Source: Acidobacteriaceae bacterium (GTDB lineage: Bacteria; Acidobacteriota; Terriglobia; Terriglobales; Acidobacteriaceae). Taken from it: a stretch of DNA of 55,659 nt. Positions 46,931 to 55,659 of the stretch are shown here, piece after piece (within the stretch, counting starts at the first letter, position 1; every line of letters starts with the position of its first letter). The notes beneath the pieces were generated by a model. It was not told the DNA's origin. It did no database searches and saw only the letters and a program-made list of their open reading frames with translations. Where the stretch lies: NCBI GenBank assembly GCA_003134435.1, contig PLBE01000215.1:1-55659 (forward strand), read 5' to 3'. A program made the position numbers and the translations under genes.

Positions 46931-48205
46931 CTATACCTGGACCGCGTCTCCCGCGCGATCCGCTTGGGCGGGCAGCCGCTTCTGCGCTGGTTCCGGGGAC
47001 CCGCCGGAAGCGCGCATGAGTTCCGCCAATGCCAGCAGCATCCAGGCCTGCGACCATCGCATATACGACGTCCGCACCTTCCCCAGCCGCAGCACCCGGT
47101 AATAGAAGAACCCGCGATCGTCCCACATATTGTTCATCGCCCAGCTGAAGACCGAGTGGGCCAGGCGGACATTTTCCGGGGCCGCGTTTTCCGGTGCGGC
47201 GTCCGGACTCAAATCCTTGAACTCGAGCAGAGTAATGATGCTCTGGGCCACGCAATGGATGTCGACGGGATAGGTGCGGTTGTGGAAGTATCGGGGAGCG
47301 CCGTCGTCGCGGAAGAAGTGGGCTTTATAAAAATCAAACCCTTTCCGGATGGCGCCGTCGAACTCGCTCGTGCCCAGATCGCGCGCCATTGAATGCAAAC
47401 CCCCCAGGTTGTATCCGGTGTGAAAATTGTCCACCCACTGCTGCTTGGGCGACCCGCCATACGGCCAGGAGCCGTCCGGCCGCTGCTTGGCCGCCGAATA
47501 GCGCGCCGCCCGCAGCGCGGGGGCGAGGAATTTCTCCTGCCCGGTGTGTTTGTAGACTCGACACAACAAGGCGGCGGCCAGGAAATTCGCGTTGTGCACG
47601 TGGCTGCGCTGCGATGGCAGAGGATAGCAGAAGCCCGCTACTTCCCTGCCTTCACTCCAGTAAAGCTCGTGCAGAATGTATTCCGCCGCGCTGACCGCCA
47701 TCTCCAGAGGTTGCGGTTGCTGGCCAAGTTCATAGAGATCGAGCAGCGCGGCGCCGACAAACATCGTGCACACCAGGTTGGGCGCTCCCCGAGGCACGAG
47801 GATGGTGCGCGTCTGCCACGGAAAACTGTATCCCCAGCACCAGTATCTGGGATCGGGAGAGCGCAGCGCGACCAGTCGCTCCAGCAGCGACGCGACGATC
47901 TCTCCAGTTTGGTTCGCGCCCAGTTCCGGAGCCTTCAGCAACGCCGACAAAAACAGCGCCATGCCTTTTGGGTTTTGCGTCTTTTCCACCCGCAACAGGC
48001 CGCGCACGTTGATCGGACTGCGCTTCAGGAGCTGGGTCAGCGCGATTTGCGGGATCCGGGACTGCAACACCGGCAACGCCATAAAGAGCCGGCTGTTCAA
48101 GGCGTCATAAGGATCGTAGCCCGCCCAGTCGTTGGCGCGGCAGTAGGCAAACAGCTTCCGCGCCGCGGTCTCGACGTCCGGCAATGAATTTCGGTCAGCG
48201 TTCAT
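46931..48205 (-). CDS. Alpha/alpha-barrel protein of the polysaccharide locus (glycan-processing-like)
   Basis: ATG 48205 gives 424 aa; an ATG at 48220 is an alternative. The sequence is built of helical hairpins with repeated motifs such as TMFVGAALLDLYEL, NFLAAALLCRVYKHTG, WVDNFHTGYNLGGLHSMA and HCVAQSIITLLEF, as in six-hairpin alpha/alpha-toroid enzymes (glycoside hydrolase/lyase and epimerase families). Aromatic-rich turns such as QRPDGSWPYGG fit a carbohydrate-binding cleft. No signal peptide is seen, so a cytoplasmic place is likely. The exact activity is unknown. It lies between ugd and a GT2 gene in the same run. Confidence 0.66.
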   Translation of the reverse strand: MNADRNSLPDVETAARKLFAYCRANDWAGYDPYDALNSRLFMALPVLQSRIPQIALTQLLKRSPINVRGLLRVEKTQNPKGMALFLSALLKAPELGANQTGEIVASLLERLVALRSPDPRYWCWGYSFPWQTRTILVPRGAPNLVCTMFVGAALLDLYELGQQPQPLEMAVSAAEYILHELYWSEGREVAGFCYPLPSQRSHVHNANFLAAALLCRVYKHTGQEKFLAPALRAARYSAAKQRPDGSWPYGGSPKQQWVDNFHTGYNLGGLHSMARDLGTSEFDGAIRKGFDFYKAHFFRDDGAPRYFHNRTYPVDIHCVAQSIITLLEFKDLSPDAAPENAAPENVRLAHSVFSWAMNNMWDDRGFFYYRVLRLGKVRTSYMRWSQAWMLLALAELMRASGGSPEPAQKRLPAQADRAGDAVQV

Positions 48206-48247
48206 GATGGGCAAGCGCAAGGGCAGGACAGCGGGCCTTGGCGGACT

Positions 48248-49675
48248 TCATCCGATGGGTACAGGGTCGGACGCGCCCGGTTTCTTGGCCGCGCGACTCG
48301 CGCTTTGCGCGGCCGGCTCGGCGGCGTGAGCCACCCGTCCAATCTCAACGTATTCGAATCCCTGCGCCGCCAGCTGTTCCTTGACCGGAGCCAGCATATT
48401 GCGCCCGTCGATGATCAGCCGGCGGTGGAGCAACGAGCCCAGCCGTTCCCAGTCGAGCGTCCGGAACTGGTCCCATTCGGTCAGGATCAGGACGGCTTCG
48501 GCGCCCCGAGCCGCCTCGTAGGGGTCTTCGGAAAACTTCACGCCCGCAATTTGGCGCCTGGCGTTCGGCATGGCTTCGGGATCGTATACCTGCAGGTCGG
48601 CGCCCTCGGCAAGCAGTTGCTGGATCACCGCCAGCGATGGAGCAAAGCGGATGTCGTCGGTATTCGGCTTGAAGGCCAGGCCCCAGAGGGCCAGCTTCTT
48701 GCCGCGCAAGACCCACACCTCCTGCCGTACCTTGTCGACGAATTTGGCGATGCGCGCGAGATTGACTTTCTCCACTTCCTTGAGCAAGGAGAAATCGCAG
48801 CCCGCTTTTTCCGCAATCCGGACAAAGGCCTGCAGGTCCTTCGGAAAACAGAATCCTCCAAAGCCGATGCCGGGACGCAGAAAAGCCCGTCCAATCCGCC
48901 GGTCGAGGCCAATTCCCTCGGCCACTTTTTCCACGTCGGCCCCGCTCGCTTCACACAGGTCGGCGACCATGTTGATGTAGGAAATCTTCATGGCCAGAAA
49001 TGAATTGGAGGCGTGCTTGATGATTTCCGAACTGTTGGTGTCGGTCACCAGGAAGGCGGGCCTGGTCCGGGAGATGCAATTCTCATGCACCGGGCAGGCG
49101 AAAGTCTGTTCCAGCACCGGGCGGTACACTTCGCGAAACTGGTCCTCGGCGCGCCTCGATTCCACGCCCACCACGATGCGGTCGGGGTGAAAAAAATCCT
49201 CCAGCGCCGAGCCCTCGCGCAGAAATTCGGGATTGGAAGCCACTTCGTAATCGAGCTGCTGCGAACCGTAGAGAGCGAGTTCGCGCTTGATCTGCCGCGC
49301 CGTCTGCACCGGCACCGTGCTCTTCTCGACGATCAGCCGGTAGCCCCGCGCCCGCGCGGCAATTTCGCGGGCGACCGTCTGAATGGCCGACAAATCCGCT
49401 TCCCCGTTGCTCAGCGGAGGCGTGCCCACGCAAATAAAAATCGCCTCCGAACGCTCGATGCCGGTCTCGGTCGCGCCAAATTCAAGCCGCCCCGATTGAC
49501 AGTTCCGGGCCACCAGTTGCGCCAGATGCGGCTCGAAAAACGGGATCTGGCCCTGCTGCAGCAATCCCAGCTTGGCTTGGTCGCTATCGCTGCAATACAC
49601 CTGGTGGCCAATCTCGGCCAGGCATGCGGCCGTCGTCAGCCCAACGTATCCTGCGCCCACAATCGATAGTTTCAC
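48248..49675 (-). CDS. ugd: UDP-glucose 6-dehydrogenase
   Basis: This 475-aa protein starts at GTG. It has the N-terminal NAD motif SIVGAGYVGLTTAACLAE, the family FICVGTPPL, the NPEFLREGSAL strand and the catalytic Cys in GFGGFCFPKDLQAF, then NTDDIRFAPSL at the C-terminal domain. This is the UDP-glucose type, not the UDP-GlcNAc type that reads GGHCIP. It makes UDP-glucuronate, a uronic-acid donor for the polysaccharide. The last 40 residues are an Ala/Pro tail without function. A DUF354 gene lies upstream on the same strand. Confidence 0.92.
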   Translation of the reverse strand: MKLSIVGAGYVGLTTAACLAEIGHQVYCSDSDQAKLGLLQQGQIPFFEPHLAQLVARNCQSGRLEFGATETGIERSEAIFICVGTPPLSNGEADLSAIQTVAREIAARARGYRLIVEKSTVPVQTARQIKRELALYGSQQLDYEVASNPEFLREGSALEDFFHPDRIVVGVESRRAEDQFREVYRPVLEQTFACPVHENCISRTRPAFLVTDTNSSEIIKHASNSFLAMKISYINMVADLCEASGADVEKVAEGIGLDRRIGRAFLRPGIGFGGFCFPKDLQAFVRIAEKAGCDFSLLKEVEKVNLARIAKFVDKVRQEVWVLRGKKLALWGLAFKPNTDDIRFAPSLAVIQQLLAEGADLQVYDPEAMPNARRQIAGVKFSEDPYEAARGAEAVLILTEWDQFRTLDWERLGSLLHRRLIIDGRNMLAPVKEQLAAQGFEYVEIGRVAHAAEPAAQSASRAAKKPGASDPVPIG

Positions 49676-49753
49676 ACCAACTCCAGTCTGCGGTTCAGAA
49701 AGCGCGGCAGGACGGATGCGATGCCCCGCCCTTCGCCTGAAAACCGGCCTCGC

Positions 49754-50917
49754 TCAGCCCTTGGTTTCGAGTACTGCAATGATATGCTTGACGACGGCGT
49801 CGAGCGTGCCCCGTTGTTTCGATCCGGAAATCACACTCTTGTCGCGGGCCACCAACTTCAACTTCTCCCGGACGTCGTTTACGCTTTGCAGCAGGACCAG
49901 CCGGCCCGTCGCCGCCAGATGTTTGTCGACCGCTCCCATGGTCCCGCGGAACAAACTGTACACTGGAATTCCCAGAGCCGCGGCTTCGCGGTTCATCGTG
50001 CCTCCGCCGCTGATCACCACGTCCGAATACCAGATCAGGTCTAACCCATCGACGGCGCGCTTGGGGACGATTATTCTTCCCGCCGCGAACAGATCCGGGA
50101 CCGCCTGGCGCAATTCCGCTTCCTGCTTGGGCGTCCGCGGCAGCAGAACCGTCTTGACCTCGGGACGTTCGCCCAGCATCTTGAACACTTCGAGCAACAG
50201 CGTTTCCGCCTCGGGGTTGTGGTAGTGGGCTTCGGTGGCCGGCGGCCGGATGGTGACCACGACATCGGCCGAATGAAGGCCAAGAATGTCTTTCACCGAG
50301 GGATCGGGATGGAAAAAAGGAGTGTAAACATCCTCCTTGATCCCGGGATACTGCAGAATGTGGTCCGGCGCCATCCCGTCCTTCTTGAAAATGTCGGACG
50401 GCACCACATCGGGCGTCATCACCCATTTCTTGTCGGCCGAGCCCAGAAACTTGCCCAGTCGGTGATCGGCGTATTCGTAGTCCGCAATGGTGATGCTCGG
50501 AATCCCCAGCATCGCGGACAATGCCAGTAACGACCGGGAGCCGTGCGAGACCCCAATGGTGGGCTTTTCGCGCAAAACAAAGGGCGCCATCTGCAGCACC
50601 CGAATGCCCAGCCCCGCTACCTTGGCGATGCGATGCTTGCCGTAGTGGTGCCCGATCTTGCGGTACTTGAACCCCGCCATATCCGCCAGTTCGCAGACCT
50701 GAAAACAGTCGCGGGCGGTCAGCACCACCTCGCATCCCCGCTTTTCCAGTTCGTCGATGATGGGAGCGAAGAAAGGTATGTGCGGAGAGTTTTCCAGGTC
50801 GATCCAGACCTTTCGGTCCGGCCGCGATTGTTTCCCCGGGCGCTCTCCGCCCCGAACCCCGCCGGTGGCGGCGCTTGGCTCCGGCTCGATCTTTCTGGCT
50901 GACTGAGTTGGCGGCAT
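49754..50917 (-). CDS. DUF354 protein (UDP-GlcNAc epimerase/glycosyltransferase fold)
   Basis: This 387-aa protein has an ATG directly following the DegT stop codon. The conserved region begins at VWIDLENSPHIPFFAPIIDELEKRG, then HHYGKHRIAKVAGLGIRVL and SHGSRSLLALSAMLGIPSITIADYEYADH (landmarks), and the late SDVVISGGGTMNREAAALGIPVYSLFRGTMGAVDKHL typical of the DUF354 family. The fold is of the GT-B/UDP-N-acetylglucosamine 2-epimerase type, often encoded beside aminotransferases in archaeal and bacterial glycan loci. It may be a glycosyltransferase or epimerase; no test in the sequence decides. The first 35 residues are basic and disordered. Confidence 0.84.
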   Translation of the reverse strand: MPPTQSARKIEPEPSAATGGVRGGERPGKQSRPDRKVWIDLENSPHIPFFAPIIDELEKRGCEVVLTARDCFQVCELADMAGFKYRKIGHHYGKHRIAKVAGLGIRVLQMAPFVLREKPTIGVSHGSRSLLALSAMLGIPSITIADYEYADHRLGKFLGSADKKWVMTPDVVPSDIFKKDGMAPDHILQYPGIKEDVYTPFFHPDPSVKDILGLHSADVVVTIRPPATEAHYHNPEAETLLLEVFKMLGERPEVKTVLLPRTPKQEAELRQAVPDLFAAGRIIVPKRAVDGLDLIWYSDVVISGGGTMNREAAALGIPVYSLFRGTMGAVDKHLAATGRLVLLQSVNDVREKLKLVARDKSVISGSKQRGTLDAVVKHIIAVLETKG

Positions 50918-52120
50918 TTAGTCCCCTACGGTAGCCAGGCGCGAAACGCATTCCACCGTCTGCTCGACGACCCGCGCCAACATCGCTTCCGTCAGTCCGG
51001 GAAACATCGGGAGCGAAAGAATCTCGGCCGCGACCCGCTCCGTAACCGGGAAATCCCCCTGCTTATACTGGCCCCCGGCATAGGCTTTCTGCAAGTGCAG
51101 TGGGATGGGATAGTGAATGCCCGCGCCGATCCCCGCCGCCTCCAGATGATGCTTCAACTGCTCGCGGTCCGCAACCCGGACGACAAATAGATGGTACACG
51201 GCTTTTGACCAGCTGGGCTCGTAAGGAAGGATGACGCCTTCCCGATTCCCGATGAGCTGGCGATAGCGTTCCGCGTGCTGCCGCCGCTTCTCGTTCCATT
51301 CGGGCAGGTGCTTCAGTTTCACGCTGAGAAATCCGCACTGCATGGCGTCCAGACGCCCGTTGTAGCCTTCGACATCGTGGTAATACTTCTTGGCCTGGCC
51401 ATGGTCGCGCAACATGCGGCATTTCCGGTCGATTTCAGCGTCGTTGGTGGTGATCGCTCCCGCCTCGCCGCAGGCGCCCAGATTCTTCCCCGGGTAAAAG
51501 CTGAAGGCCGCCGCATGGCCGATCGACCCGGCCCGCTTCCAGCAGTTATCGCGGCGCGAAAAGTATTCCGCCCCGTGGGCCTGGCAGGCGTCCTCGATCA
51601 GAATCAGGTTGTATTTCTTGACCAGGTCGCAGATGGGATCCATGTCCGCCATCTGCCCATAGAGATGAACCGGGACTACGGCCTTCACCGGCTTGCCGCT
51701 TTTCCGGTGCACCAGCGACCCGGAGCGCGGCTCGCATTCCAGTTCCAGAAAGCTCTTCAGTTTCGCCGGATCCATGTTGTAGGTGCGTTCGTCGATGTCC
51801 ACAAACTCGATTTGCGCTCCCGCCTGGGAGATCGCCTCGGTGGTGGCAATGAACGTGTGCGGCACCGTGACCACGACGTCGCCCGCCTTCACTCCCGCCG
51901 CCATCAGCGCGAAGCGGAGGGCGTCGGTGCCGCTGTTGACCGCGACCGCGCGACTGCTGTGGCAGAACGCGGCAAATTCTTTTTCAAATCCTTCCACCAG
52001 CGGGCCGCCGATAAATCCGGCGCCGCGGATTACCTTCTGAAAAATCGCAGTCAGTTCCGCTTCCAGCTCGACGTGCGGGGTGACCAGATCAAGAAAGGGA
52101 ATATTTTGCGAATGATTCAC
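50918..52120 (-). CDS. DegT/DnrJ/EryC1-family sugar aminotransferase
   Basis: This 400-aa protein starts at GTG. The PLP lysine lies in FSFYPGKNLGACGEAGAITTND, with the nucleotide-sugar binding IPFLDLVTPHVELEAEL at the N-terminus, FVDIDERTYNMDP, and VVPVHLYGQMADMDPICDLVKKYNLILIEDACQAHGAEY (family landmarks). It transfers an amino group to a 3- or 4-keto nucleotide sugar, most like WbpE/WlbC. Its GTG overlaps the stop of the acetyltransferase (GTGA), so the two work together. The keto sugar could come from the Gfo/Idh oxidoreductase at 42932. Confidence 0.9.
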   Translation of the reverse strand: MNHSQNIPFLDLVTPHVELEAELTAIFQKVIRGAGFIGGPLVEGFEKEFAAFCHSSRAVAVNSGTDALRFALMAAGVKAGDVVVTVPHTFIATTEAISQAGAQIEFVDIDERTYNMDPAKLKSFLELECEPRSGSLVHRKSGKPVKAVVPVHLYGQMADMDPICDLVKKYNLILIEDACQAHGAEYFSRRDNCWKRAGSIGHAAAFSFYPGKNLGACGEAGAITTNDAEIDRKCRMLRDHGQAKKYYHDVEGYNGRLDAMQCGFLSVKLKHLPEWNEKRRQHAERYRQLIGNREGVILPYEPSWSKAVYHLFVVRVADREQLKHHLEAAGIGAGIHYPIPLHLQKAYAGGQYKQGDFPVTERVAAEILSLPMFPGLTEAMLARVVEQTVECVSRLATVGD

Positions 52121-52641
52121 TGTGCGACCTCCGTTTCAATTTGACGCAGAATTTTTGCTGGAACACCGGCCACGATCGTGTTCGCCGGAACATCTTTTGT
52201 GACCACCGCGCCCGCTCCCACGATGGCATTCTCGCCAATGCAGGTATTGGCGAGGATGGTCGCCCCCGAACCGATCGAGGCTCCTTTTTTCACGATGGTT
52301 TTCGCCACCTGCCAGTCGGCTTCGGTCTGCAGACCCCCCGCCGCCGTGGTCGCGCGCGGATACAGGTCGTTGATGAACATTACGCCATGGCCGACGAAGA
52401 CGTTGTCTTCAATCGTGACGCCTTCACAGATGAAGGTGTGGCTCGAGATCTTGCAGCGTTTGCCCACCGTGGCGTTCTTCTGAATCTCGACAAAAGCGCC
52501 GATTTTACTTTCGTCGCCCACTTCACAGCCGTATAAGTTGATGAATTTCGAAAGCTTTACATCCTTCCCCAGCTTCACATCAGCGGCAATCGACAGGTAA
52601 GGATTCACCGCCGCCGCAACCTCGTTCACCACCTTGCTCAT
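52117..52641 (-). CDS. Hexapeptide-repeat N-acetyltransferase (WbpD/WlbB-like)
   Basis: This 174-aa left-handed beta-helix protein has the hexapeptide runs ADVKLGKDVKLSKFINLYGCEVGDESKIGAFVEIQKNATVG (landmark), KISSHTFICEGVTIEDNVFVGHGVMFINDLYPRA and IGSGATILANTCIGENAIVGAGAVVTKDVPANTIVAGVPAKIL. The HGVMFINDLYPRA loop matches WbpD and WlbB, which acetylate the 3-amino group of UDP-2-acetamido-3-amino-uronate. The overlap with the DegT aminotransferase supports a 3-acetamido product. GGGGAGAG lies a few bases before the ATG. The reaction is inferred from family and context. Confidence 0.87.
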   Translation of the reverse strand: MSKVVNEVAAAVNPYLSIAADVKLGKDVKLSKFINLYGCEVGDESKIGAFVEIQKNATVGKRCKISSHTFICEGVTIEDNVFVGHGVMFINDLYPRATTAAGGLQTEADWQVAKTIVKKGASIGSGATILANTCIGENAIVGAGAVVTKDVPANTIVAGVPAKILRQIETEVAQ

Positions 52642-52760
52642 AAGTTCGCTCTCCCCGGGAACTAACTGCTAAAACTCACCGCTTAGACTTACCGCCAAAA
52701 CCCCTTTTTTCCTCGACCCCAATCTCAATCGCAATTGCAATCCGCGGGCTGGAACGATGG

Positions 52761-54236
52761 CTAGGATGAGGGCTGGCCCGCCGCTGGACTGGCCGCGGCC
52801 GCAACCGGCCGCTGCGGCGACGAAACGCCGCCCAGTGCCAACTCTCGATGGAGACGGGCCAGAGCGGCTTTCATGTCCGCCCGCGGCAGCACAAACGAGA
52901 TGCTGCTATCCGAGGCCCCCTGCACCGTCGCGAAGAGGCTCACGTTTTCCTGCCCCAGCGCGGCCAAGGCTCGCGCCATGGTTTGCGAGGCGGCCCGCAG
53001 ATTCTGCCCCACCAGGGTAATGACCGAAACCGCCGAAGCCATCACCGTGTGCTCCACTCTTTCATGCATCAGGTCCCGCGAAAATTCATGGCGCAGGGCC
53101 TCGACCGTGCGCTCGGCCAGGGCGGAGGGAACCACCAGGCAGACTTCTTGCTGCGCGGAAGACTGCGCGATCAGGAGCACATCGGCCCGCACCGCCGCCG
53201 CCGTGACCACGGTGCGCGCCAATGCGTCGGGCACGCCTTCGGTTCCAGGACCCGCGACCGTGATCAGCGCGGCATCCCGCATCGCCGCCATCGCTTTCAC
53301 TCCGCCCGGGCTCGGCGCCGGCCTCGATGTAATCTTGGTTCCGGCATCGTCCGGCGCAAACGTATTGCGAATCCAGACCGGAATGCCCCGGTCCATCACC
53401 GGACGAAGCGTCTTCGGATGCAGAACCTTGGCGCCAAAGTAGGCCAGTTCCGCAGCCTCGCGATAGGAAATCTCCGGGATAGTCGAGGTCTTCGCCACCA
53501 GCCGCGGATCGGCCGTCAGCAGACCGGAGACGTCGCTCCAGATCACCACTTCATCGGCGTTCAGAGCCGCCCCCAGAATCGTTGCCGAGTAGTCGGACCC
53601 GCCGCGGCCGAGCGTCGTCACCACGCCGTCCTCGGTGGCGCCAATAAAACCCGTCACCACCGGCACGATATCTTCCTGCAGCAGGGTGAGGGCGCGCGTC
53701 TGGCAGCGGGACCGGGTAAGATCGATCCAGGGCTCCGCTCCGCCATGATAGGAATCGGTAACAATCAGTTCGGTCGCGTCGATGGCCTCGCTCGCGACTC
53801 CCGCTTCGGCCAGCGCGGCCGCTAGCAGCGGGGCGCACAGGCGCTCGCCAAGTCCGGAAACCGCGTCCAGGGTGCGCGCGGTCAACTCGCGCAAAAGCGC
53901 CGTGCCATGACACTGACGCTCCCCTTCCGCCAGGATGGTTTGCAGCGCGCTCCGCAGACGCTGCTGCTCGGACACCGAGCCGATCAGCACCCTGATCACT
54001 TCGTCGTGCTGCTTCCGCAACCCCTCGAAAATTTCGGCAACCGCGCTTTCGTTCCCCGCTTTTGCCAGTTGCGCCGCCTCGATCAGCCGATTGGTGACAC
54101 CGCTCATCGCGGAAACCACGACGGCGACCCTGGCGGCGCGCGCGGCCGTCCGGATAATCTCGACTACCTTCCCGATGCAAACGGCATCTCCCACCGAGGT
54201 GCCGCCGAACTTCATCACTTGCAATGGCTTGGTCAT
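52761..54236 (-). CDS. lysC: Aspartate kinase
   Basis: ATG 54236 gives 491 aa (54242 is also possible). The amino acid kinase domain opens VMKFGGTSVGD, and has GFIGATEDGVVTTLGRGGSDYSATILGAALNADEVVIWSDVSGL (landmark) for the phosphate-binding Gly-rich loop, with TADPRLV. Two ACT-like regions follow, in AMAAMRDAALITVAGPG and SAVSVITLVGQNLR, for feedback by lysine or threonine. It phosphorylates L-aspartate at the start of Lys/Met/Thr synthesis. It follows the ATP-grasp gene by 28 bp but no polysaccharide function is expected. The tail is Ser/Pro-rich. Confidence 0.93.
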   Translation of the reverse strand: MTKPLQVMKFGGTSVGDAVCIGKVVEIIRTAARAARVAVVVSAMSGVTNRLIEAAQLAKAGNESAVAEIFEGLRKQHDEVIRVLIGSVSEQQRLRSALQTILAEGERQCHGTALLRELTARTLDAVSGLGERLCAPLLAAALAEAGVASEAIDATELIVTDSYHGGAEPWIDLTRSRCQTRALTLLQEDIVPVVTGFIGATEDGVVTTLGRGGSDYSATILGAALNADEVVIWSDVSGLLTADPRLVAKTSTIPEISYREAAELAYFGAKVLHPKTLRPVMDRGIPVWIRNTFAPDDAGTKITSRPAPSPGGVKAMAAMRDAALITVAGPGTEGVPDALARTVVTAAAVRADVLLIAQSSAQQEVCLVVPSALAERTVEALRHEFSRDLMHERVEHTVMASAVSVITLVGQNLRAASQTMARALAALGQENVSLFATVQGASDSSISFVLPRADMKAALARLHRELALGGVSSPQRPVAAAASPAAGQPSS

Positions 54237-54264
54237 CGGCAATGGCTCCGTCGCAATGACTTGG

Positions 54265-55581
54265 TCATCGCGCCGTAATCCTGTTTGCGGCGCTTTCGGG
54301 CGGAGTTTGCGCCCCCCCCACTTGTGCGGCCGCGGCTTTCACCGAAGGCGGCGCCAGCGCCGTTCCCCGGCCGCGTTCCCCGCGCCCGTACCACGCACTC
54401 TGCTGCCGGCTCCGGCGCATGCAGGCGTGAACCAGTTCGGGCGTGCCCCACGGAACGTCGTGATAGGCGGAGCGCAGGAATTCGCTCTGCGGATCTCGCG
54501 CCCACTCCTGCGGAAACAGCGCAATCGTGTCGTTGGCGGTGACGGCCCGGGCGGCCACGCTCGGATGTCCCGTAACCGCGGCCCACAACGCCGCCGGAAG
54601 GTCGCGTCCCGCGCCGAGCGCAAGGTGCCCGACCTGGGTGGCTCGGGGATTGATTTCGATCAGGTAGGCGTTCCCGGTGTTTGCTTCCAGCATGAAATCG
54701 AACCCGCATATGCCCGAAAGACCCATGCGCCGGACCATCGTCTGAACCGCGGCTGACATTTCCGGGTTTTCCATCGAGCGCACCACCGTAGCGTGTCCCG
54801 CCGCACTCGACTTGCGAAGAACTTCAAAATGGAGGCTCGCAAGAACATCGCCCTTCCAGCACGCCACGGTGCTGTTCGCCTCGTGTCCCTCGATAAAATC
54901 CTGCGCGCTGACCGCCGGCTTCCGCCGCGACAGCGCCGGCCAAAGCAGAGTCCGATCCTGATCCAGCAGCGCCCGCTTCAAGGCGCGGGCCAGAAGCGGA
55001 GCTGAATGAAGTTGCCCAAACGCAGACTGCGCCTCCACGGCGGTGCGCACAATCCGCACCCCCTCGCCTCCCGAAGTGCCATCCGCCTTCAGCACGGTCG
55101 GAAACCCGGCCCGCTCAACCCAGCGCCCCAGATCGTCGCCGGTCGCAAGGAGTGCGGTTTCCGGCACTCGGATTCCTTCCTCACGGGCGAGTTTCATGAA
55201 AGCGCCGCGGGCCTGCGCGACCGCGAACGCCGCCGGCGCCCCCAGCGAGCGCTCAATCACATTTCCAAGCAGACTCCCGAGTTCCTTCGAGCCGCCGGCA
55301 TACGCTTCTCGCCGGCGGTGGAGTTCGTGCAGCTGCTCGGTGGCCAGATCGTCGCCGGACACAATGAGGTCCGGCTTCGCGGTGGCAATCGCGCGCGCCA
55401 GCGCGGCCAGCGGCGCCAGACCGCGATAGGCGTAGGTCCGGCTGGCGGCCTCCGTGGTATGCACCGGATGCTGGCGAGGACACAGCGCTTCCACCCGAAA
55501 TCCGGCATTCCCGAGGGCCACCGCCAAGCGCGCCGTGGGCACCCAGTTCTTCGTCGTTACCAGCAATACCGTTGGTTTCAC
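54265..55581 (-). CDS. ATP-grasp ligase
   Basis: This 438-aa protein starts at GTG. The N-terminal domain is Rossmann-like (TVLLVTTKNWVPTARLAVALGNAGF). The ATP-grasp region has FPTVLKADGTSGGEGVRIV, the ATP-binding loop, and the later GICGFDFMLEANTGNAYLIEINPRATQVGHL with the metal-binding Glu/Asn of the family. Proteins of this type join a carboxylate to an amine or thiol with ATP. It is upstream of lysC on the same strand, and no neighbour names its substrate. The last 60 residues are low-complexity. The window ends 78 bp beyond its start. Confidence 0.85.
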   Translation of the reverse strand: MKPTVLLVTTKNWVPTARLAVALGNAGFRVEALCPRQHPVHTTEAASRTYAYRGLAPLAALARAIATAKPDLIVSGDDLATEQLHELHRRREAYAGGSKELGSLLGNVIERSLGAPAAFAVAQARGAFMKLAREEGIRVPETALLATGDDLGRWVERAGFPTVLKADGTSGGEGVRIVRTAVEAQSAFGQLHSAPLLARALKRALLDQDRTLLWPALSRRKPAVSAQDFIEGHEANSTVACWKGDVLASLHFEVLRKSSAAGHATVVRSMENPEMSAAVQTMVRRMGLSGICGFDFMLEANTGNAYLIEINPRATQVGHLALGAGRDLPAALWAAVTGHPSVAARAVTANDTIALFPQEWARDPQSEFLRSAYHDVPWGTPELVHACMRRSRQQSAWYGRGERGRGTALAPPSVKAAAAQVGGAQTPPESAANRITAR

Positions 55582-55659
55582 GGAAGGGTTCTTGGCTTCT
55601 GCGGGTGGCGGACGCGGCGTTCAGGACCGCGCCTCTCAACGTTTGGGTCAACCAGTTTA

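Noticed and set aside
49695-50951. A 418-residue minus-strand frame overlapping the DUF354 gene
   Set aside because: It is a shadow of the real DUF354 gene in another frame: low-complexity Arg/Gly/Ala composition and no recognisable domain.

Overview
The window looks like chromosomal DNA of an acidobacterium (Acidobacteriota, Terriglobia type). This is inferred from the GC-rich coding style, a secreted GloVer-repeat protein, a chitobiase-like/tectonin repeat surface protein, and a very large exopolysaccharide locus with several FemAB-like, NodB-like and Asn-synthetase-like genes. No transposase, integrase, phage gene, CRISPR array or replication origin was seen.

Layout. (1) 1-5.2 kb, plus strand: a truncated repeat surface protein, a GloVer-repeat protein and a di-haem oxidoreductase. 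The first two are each followed by a clear intrinsic terminator. (2) 5.2-10.0 kb, plus strand: a tightly overlapping five-gene operon of acyl carrier protein, ketoreductase, AMP-ligase, LuxE-like and LuxC-like genes. This is a fatty-acid-reductase module without luciferase. (3) 10.0-16.3 kb: a hexapeptide acyltransferase overlapping a NodB-like protein (minus), a divergently transcribed ThDP enzyme with a possibly leaderless promoter (plus), a second AMP-ligase and a cupin (minus). (4) 16.4-22.6 kb, minus: a MetA-like acyltransferase and a MetY-like sulfhydrylase (methionine synthesis), a flavin monooxygenase-like protein, a FemAB-like protein and an O-methyltransferase-like protein. A small Cys-rich membrane protein is divergent from these, with a CRP/FNR-type palindrome between them. 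(5) 22.9-55.6 kb, almost entirely minus strand: a polysaccharide locus. It encodes a full GDP-D-glycero-D-manno-heptose pathway (gmhA, hddA, gmhB, hddC) plus a GDP-mannose-dehydratase-like enzyme. It also encodes four glycosyltransferases, a secreted beta-helix protein, a Wzx-like flippase, an O-antigen ligase/polymerase and an Asn-synthetase homologue. Sugar-modifying enzymes follow: a Gfo/Idh/MocA oxidoreductase, an epimerase, UDP-glucose dehydrogenase, a DegT aminotransferase, an acetyltransferase and a DUF354 protein. The right end carries aspartate kinase and an ATP-grasp ligase.

How it fits together. The right-hand two thirds can make activated heptose, probably deoxyheptose, and amino- or uronic-acid sugars, assemble them with the glycosyltransferases, flip the repeat unit and ligate or polymerise it. 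The FemAB-like, NodB-like, acyltransferase and methyltransferase genes would decorate it. No initiating phosphoglycosyl transferase and no Wza/Wzc export genes are visible, so the locus must continue outside the window or use genes elsewhere. The lux-type module could supply an unusual acyl or aldehyde group, but its link to the polysaccharide is only inferred from position.

The most unusual items are: a class-II tRNA-like gene inside the polysaccharide locus with a 13-nucleotide 3' acceptor/T strand and UCA in an eight-base anticodon loop; a nine-copy 16-bp repeat array; the lux-like module beside a ThDP enzyme; an Asn-synthetase homologue lacking the nucleophilic Cys; and a scatter of very short (12-16 bp) perfect tandem duplications, both in genes and between them.
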